64,000 nucleotides of DNA from Microbacterium sulfonylureivorans (GTDB taxonomy: Bacteria > Actinomycetota > Actinomycetes > Actinomycetales > Microbacteriaceae), in assembly GCF_003999995.1 (NCBI RefSeq), contig NZ_RJAD01000004.1:1-64000 (forward strand). Reading direction: 5' to 3'. Below the pieces are notes generated by a model. That model saw only the letters and a program-made list of their open reading frames with translations. It was not told the origin of the DNA and did not search any database. The position numbers and the translations under genes are program-made. Positions 59,755 to 64,000 of this stretch are shown piece after piece; positions within the stretch are counted from its first letter, which is position 1, and each line of letters begins with the position of its first letter.

Positions 59755-61700
59755 CCAAGAAGACCTCATCCCGAAGCGCCGGGCCGCGCGCCGACACCGC
59801 CGACGCGCCACCTCCGACGAACCCCGCATCGGACGCGTCGTCCGGGGCCGGCTTCCGCAACGGCCTCCGACGAGTCCTCGGCCCGATCCGCCGCTTCCCC
59901 TGGGTGACGGCCACCGTGGGCGTCGCGATGCTCGGCGGCGCGCTCGCCCTCACCGCGGGTCCCGCGACGGGCGAGCTCGTCGTGACGGCGTACGTGGTCC
60001 TGATGGCAGCGCGCTCCGCGTGGGCCATGCTCCAGATGCTGCGCACCGGCACATTCGGCGTGGACATCATCGCGGTGACGGCGATCATCGCCGCCGTGCT
60101 CGTCGGAGAGACGTGGGCGGCGCTGGTCATCGTGCTGATGCTGACCACGGGGCAGGCGCTGGAGAGCTATGCGGCGCATCGCGCCCGGCGCGACCTCACC
60201 GATCTGCTGGCGCGAAATCCGCAGATCGCGCACCGGGTCCTCGCCGACGGAACCATCGAGGATGCGACGGTCGGCGACATCGTTCCCACGGATCGTGTGC
60301 TGGTCCGGGCGAACGAGGTGGTGCCCGTGGACGGCATCCTCATCGACCGCACGGCGGTCTTCGACGAGTCCTCGCTCACAGGTGAGAGCCTCCCCGTGGA
60401 CAAGGTCGCGGGGGACGATGTCCTCAGCGGGAGCGTCAACGGCTCGGCATCCGTCATCCTGGAGGCCACGCGAGCCGCGAAGGACAGTCAGTACCAGCAG
60501 ATCGTCGCCCTCGTCGAGAGCGCTGCGAGCAGCAAGGCCCCCATCGTGCGCCTGGCCGACCGCTTCGCTCTGCCGTTCGCCCTCACCGCGTACGCGATCG
60601 CCGGGCTCGCCTGGTGGCTCTCCGGAGACCCCGCGCGCTTCGCGGAGGTGCTGGTCGTGGCGACGCCCTGTCCGCTGATCATCGCGGCCCCGGTGGCGTT
60701 CATGGCGGGCATGAGCCGGGCCGCCCGTGACGGCGTCATCATCCGCAGCAGCTCGACCCTCGAGAAGCTGCATCGCGTGCGCGCGTTCGCCTTCGACAAG
60801 ACCGGAACCCTGACACGAGGCGAGCCGACCCTCGTCGACATCCGCACCGAGCGGGGCGTCTCGCCGGCCACGCTCCTCCAGTTCGCCGCATCGGTGGAAT
60901 CGAACTCGACGCACACCCTGGCACGGGCGATCCTGCGGGGTGCGGACGAGCGTGGGATCGCCGTCACCGACTCCGACGACGCGGAGGAGGCGACCGGCAA
61001 CGGCGTCATCGCGCACGTCTCGGGATGCGTCGTCGCCGTCGGCAAGCGGGACTTCATCGCCCGGCACACGGGACGAAGCATCCCTCGCACCGAGCTCGCC
61101 CGTGGAGAGATGGCGACGTACGTGGCGATCGGCGCGGACTTCGCGGGTGTCCTCGTCTTCCGCGACGAGGTTCGCGCGAATGCGGCGGCGACGGTGGCCG
61201 CTCTGCGCGCACGCGGCATCGACGCCGTGACCATGCTCACCGGCGACGACCGTGCCACGGCGGATCACATCGCCGCCGAGGTCGGCATCGACGACGTCCG
61301 CGCGAACTGTCTGCCCATCGACAAGGTCGACTTCATCACCCACGCACCCCTCCGCCCGATCGCGATGGTCGGCGACGGCATCAACGATGCACCCGTGCTC
61401 GCCGCGGCGGACATCGGCATAGCCATGGGCGCCCGTGGCGCGACCGCCGCGAGCGAGGCCGCCGACATCGTGGTGCTTCCCGACGACGTGGGGCGGATCG
61501 CGGACGCCGTCACGATCGGCCGACGTACTGTCGACATCGCCCTGCAGGCCATCTGGATCGGCATCGGGCTGAGCCTCGTGCTCATGCTGCTGGCCGCCTT
61601 CGGCCTCGTGCCCGCCATCGTCGGCGCCTGGCTCCAGGAGGCCATCGACGTCGTCGCCATACTGTGGGCGCTGCGCGCGACGCGCACGCGCGTGAGCTGA
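59751..61700 (+). CDS. P1B-type heavy-metal ATPase without HMA domain
   Basis: A 649-residue metal P-type ATPase. It has TGESLPVDK, the helix-6 motif ATPCPLIIAAP (TPC rather than the usual CPC), DKTGTLTRGEP, and GDGINDAPVLAAADIGIAMG. The usual N-terminal metal-binding HMA domain is absent; instead residues 1-40 form a polar Pro/Ser-rich tail. About eight helices are expected. The metal (cobalt, nickel, zinc or another) cannot be set from sequence. The start is coupled to the CPBP protease stop (ATGA). Confidence 0.9.
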   Translation: MTKKTSSRSAGPRADTADAPPPTNPASDASSGAGFRNGLRRVLGPIRRFPWVTATVGVAMLGGALALTAGPATGELVVTAYVVLMAARSAWAMLQMLRTGTFGVDIIAVTAIIAAVLVGETWAALVIVLMLTTGQALESYAAHRARRDLTDLLARNPQIAHRVLADGTIEDATVGDIVPTDRVLVRANEVVPVDGILIDRTAVFDESSLTGESLPVDKVAGDDVLSGSVNGSASVILEATRAAKDSQYQQIVALVESAASSKAPIVRLADRFALPFALTAYAIAGLAWWLSGDPARFAEVLVVATPCPLIIAAPVAFMAGMSRAARDGVIIRSSSTLEKLHRVRAFAFDKTGTLTRGEPTLVDIRTERGVSPATLLQFAASVESNSTHTLARAILRGADERGIAVTDSDDAEEATGNGVIAHVSGCVVAVGKRDFIARHTGRSIPRTELARGEMATYVAIGADFAGVLVFRDEVRANAAATVAALRARGIDAVTMLTGDDRATADHIAAEVGIDDVRANCLPIDKVDFITHAPLRPIAMVGDGINDAPVLAAADIGIAMGARGATAASEAADIVVLPDDVGRIADAVTIGRRTVDIALQAIWIGIGLSLVLMLLAAFGLVPAIVGAWLQEAIDVVAILWALRATRTRVS

Positions 61701-61701
61701 C

Positions 61702-64000
61702 GTGACCTCCCGAGGCGACCACACGTCGCTGCCGACCGACCCGGCGGCGACGGACGCGTACCTGCTGGACGAGGACGATGTGCTCGACCGTTTCGGGAGC
61801 CGTCGGGGAGGACTCACGAGCGACGAGGTCGCCGAGCATCGCGCCGCCTTCGGAGACAACGTCATCGTGGAGGTGCACTCGGAGTCGCTGGCGCTGCGGT
61901 TCCTCCGCCAGTTCAAGGACTGGATCATCATCCTGCTGCTCGCCTGCGCCGCGATCACCGCCTACCTCGGCGACGCGCTGACGTCGGTCGTGCTGGTTCT
62001 GCTGGTCCTGATCAACACCTCCATCGGCTTCTTCCAGGAGTACCGCTCGGGAAAGACGATGGAAGCCCTGCAGCATCTGTCGCTCTCGCTCTGCCAGGTG
62101 GAGCGCGACGGGGTCCTCACAGAACTCGACTCGACCGAGCTGGTCGTCGGAGACGTCGTGCTGCTCGCCGAGGGGGCGGCCGTGCCGGCCGACATCAGGC
62201 TGATCGAGGCGAGCGCGTTCTCCACGAACGAGTTCGCGCTGACCGGTGAGAGCGACCCGACCAGGAAGTACTCGCACCGCATCGCCACCGAGGTGGCGGT
62301 CGCCGAGCAGCACAACACCGCGCATGCCGGCACGACCGTGGCGACGGGTGAGGCCGTGGGTGTCGTGGTCGCCACGGGAACCCGCTCCGAGCTGGGGCGC
62401 ATCGCGCGCCTCGCCGAGGCGGCGCCGCAGACGTCGAGTCCCCTTCAACGTGAGATGGGCCACATCGGCAGGATCATCACGTACGCCGCGGTGACGCTCT
62501 CGCTGGCGCTCCTGGTCGTCGCGGTCTGGGCCGACCTGCCTCTCCACGAGGCGGTCCTGTTCGCCGTCGGCTTCGCGAGCGCCGTCATCCCTCAGGGGCT
62601 GCCGGCGGAGGTCAACACCGCGCTGGCACAGGCCGCCGCCGCGCTCGCCGAGAGCAAGACACTGGTGAAGCGGCTCAGCGCGGTCGAGACGCTGGGCTCG
62701 ACCGAGGTGATCTGCACCGACAAGACCGGGACGCTCACGAAGAACGAGATGACCGTCACCGAGATCGTGGCCGCGGGCCGCGACTTCGTCGCCCACGGCA
62801 CCGGCTACGAGCCCACCGGCGACATCCGGCCCACTGCTGCGGACCCCTTCGATCGTGACCGCCTCGTGGCGTTCCTCCTCGTCGGGGTGCTCGCCAGCGA
62901 TGCCCGGCTGCTTCCGCCCGACGACGAGCACCGCAGCTGGCATGTTCTCGGAGATCCCACCGAGGGCGCACTCCTCACGGTCGCCGCGAAGGCAGGAATC
63001 GACCCGCAGCGCGAGCGCGCCGCACATCGCAGACTGCGTGAGTTCCCCTTCGACTCGGCCCGCAAGCTCATGACCACCATCCGAACGGCGCCGGACGGCG
63101 CAGTGACGGCCTATGTGAAAGGCGCCCCGGAATCGGTCGTCGCGCGAGCCAGCCGCATCGACGAGGGCGGGAGCATCCGCCCCATCACCGAGGTCGATCG
63201 CCAGGAGTTCCTCGCGGCCCACATTCGCAGCTCCGACCGCGGGCTCCGCAATCTCGCCTACGCCACGCGACCGGCGACCGATTCCGACGTCGAGGCCGTC
63301 GATCCGCAGCTCGTCGAATCCGACCTCATCCTGCTCGGCTTCGTCTCGATGGTCGATCCGATTCGAGATCAGGTGCCGGAGGCGATGCGGCGCGCGATCG
63401 ATGCCCGCATCAAGGTCAACATCATCACCGGCGACTTCGCGCGAACGGCCGAGGCGGTCGCCCGCAAGGCAGGGCTCGATCACGACCACGGCATGGTGGT
63501 GGTGACGGAACAGCAGCTTCGCGCGATGAGCGACGACGAGGTGCTCGCTCGTGCGCTGGACGGCGGCACCGTCTTCAGCCGCGTCGATCCGACCGACAAG
63601 ACGCGGATCGTCGAGCTCGTCAAGCGGTCGGGGCGCGTCGTCGCCGTGACCGGGGACGGCATCAATGACGCGCCCGCACTCCGACACGCGAGCATCGGCG
63701 TGGCCATGGGAGCCTCCGGCACCGACGTCGCGAAGGAGGCGGCCGAGATCGTCCTGCTCGACGACAGCTTCTCCACGCTCGTGCGGGCGGTGGAGCAGGG
63801 GCGTGTGATCTACGCCAACATCAGCAAGGGGGTGATCAGCTGCCTCACCTCGAACGCCGCCGAGCTCGTCGTCAACATGGCGAGTCTGATCCTCGCCACG
63901 GTCGCCGGACTCCCCCTCGCGATCAACGTCATGCAGATCCTCGCCATCGACCTGCTCGGCGAGCTCCTCCCCATCGCCGCGCTCGGGCGCGACCCGGAAG
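61702..64000 (+). CDS. P2-type cation ATPase, 3' end beyond window
   Basis: A gene starting at GTG 61702, 1 nt after the preceding stop, open to the window edge; 766 codons are visible. Motifs are TGESDPTRK, helix-4 PQGLPAEVNTALAQ (PQG rather than PEG), ICTDKTGTLTKNEM, KGAPESVVARA, and TGDGINDAPALRHASIGVAMG. The final visible helix region reads AINVMQILAIDLLGELLPIA. It resembles calcium- or sodium/potassium-type P2 ATPases, but the PQGLPAE and DLLGE sites differ from the 42030 pump, so the ion may differ. Compared with family length, roughly 100 C-terminal residues are missing. Confidence 0.9.
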   Translation, partial: MTSRGDHTSLPTDPAATDAYLLDEDDVLDRFGSRRGGLTSDEVAEHRAAFGDNVIVEVHSESLALRFLRQFKDWIIILLLACAAITAYLGDALTSVVLVLLVLINTSIGFFQEYRSGKTMEALQHLSLSLCQVERDGVLTELDSTELVVGDVVLLAEGAAVPADIRLIEASAFSTNEFALTGESDPTRKYSHRIATEVAVAEQHNTAHAGTTVATGEAVGVVVATGTRSELGRIARLAEAAPQTSSPLQREMGHIGRIITYAAVTLSLALLVVAVWADLPLHEAVLFAVGFASAVIPQGLPAEVNTALAQAAAALAESKTLVKRLSAVETLGSTEVICTDKTGTLTKNEMTVTEIVAAGRDFVAHGTGYEPTGDIRPTAADPFDRDRLVAFLLVGVLASDARLLPPDDEHRSWHVLGDPTEGALLTVAAKAGIDPQRERAAHRRLREFPFDSARKLMTTIRTAPDGAVTAYVKGAPESVVARASRIDEGGSIRPITEVDRQEFLAAHIRSSDRGLRNLAYATRPATDSDVEAVDPQLVESDLILLGFVSMVDPIRDQVPEAMRRAIDARIKVNIITGDFARTAEAVARKAGLDHDHGMVVVTEQQLRAMSDDEVLARALDGGTVFSRVDPTDKTRIVELVKRSGRVVAVTGDGINDAPALRHASIGVAMGASGTDVAKEAAEIVLLDDSFSTLVRAVEQGRVIYANISKGVISCLTSNAAELVVNMASLILATVAGLPLAINVMQILAIDLLGELLPIAALGRDPE

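Noticed and set aside
1..64000. CRISPR array, rRNA operon, complete insertion sequence or prophage genes
   Set aside because: No regularly spaced repeats, no rRNA sequence, and no transposase, integrase or phage structural gene was recognised on either strand.

Overview
This 64 kb window is GC-rich chromosomal DNA with short intergenic gaps, many 1-4 nt start/stop overlaps and frequent GTG starts. Together with the gene content (DosR-type regulator, CmtR-type metal sensor, stand-alone BON, CHAD and TM2 proteins) this points to a high-GC actinobacterium, most likely the family Microbacteriaceae and possibly Microbacterium. That placement is inference; no rRNA or intact tRNA gene is present to confirm it.

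Layout. (1) 0-3.4 kb: a HEPN-like protein, a lipoprotein, a small membrane protein and a gene-poor stretch with a tRNA-Ser-like 3' fragment. (2) 3.4-15.4 kb: a thioredoxin-like lipoprotein with a CcdA-type membrane partner, an MTA-phosphorylase-family enzyme, an epimerase, an OmpR-type two-component system, and a compact cluster of glycosyltransferase, DUF2064 protein, methyltransferase, SUOX-type oxidoreductase and polytopic membrane protein. The divergent glycosyltransferase and membrane-protein promoters carry the same upstream element at the same 60-bp distance. NhaA follows. (3) 15.5-20.7 kb: two divergent TetR/ABC-exporter units with clear palindromic operators. (4) 20.7-30.6 kb: a patchy accessory region with a truncated AgcS symporter, another 5'-truncated gene, a 137-bp direct repeat flanking 5.1 kb, a large Ig-like surface protein, a nucleotidyltransferase and a second tRNA-Ser-like fragment. 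(5) 30.6-34.7 kb: small membrane protein, CmtR-like sensor with a CDF transporter, and KtrAB-type potassium uptake.

(6) 34.9-64 kb is the most striking part: a stress/dormancy island. It encodes a GAF-GAF histidine kinase and a response regulator resembling mycobacterial DosS/DosR. In the regulator Asp54 and Lys179/Lys182/Asn183 fall at the numbered positions known from M. tuberculosis DosR. Surrounding genes are typical DosR-regulon families: Hsp20, single and tandem universal stress proteins, BON proteins, flavin/PNPOx-fold proteins, phosphoribosyltransferase, PEP synthase, flavodoxin, beta-CASP nuclease, SDR, alcohol dehydrogenase and three P-type ATPases. I found 14 copies of a 14-bp palindrome (GGGNC-N4-GNCCC, some with one outer base changed), nearly all just upstream of these genes. 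It has the 5-4-5 architecture of the core of the DosR box. I read the island as one regulon carried next to its own regulator. Two palindrome-plus-hairpin arrangements lack a protein gene and are candidate small RNAs, and several 21-54-aa reading frames are chained by ATGA/GTGA overlaps between larger genes.
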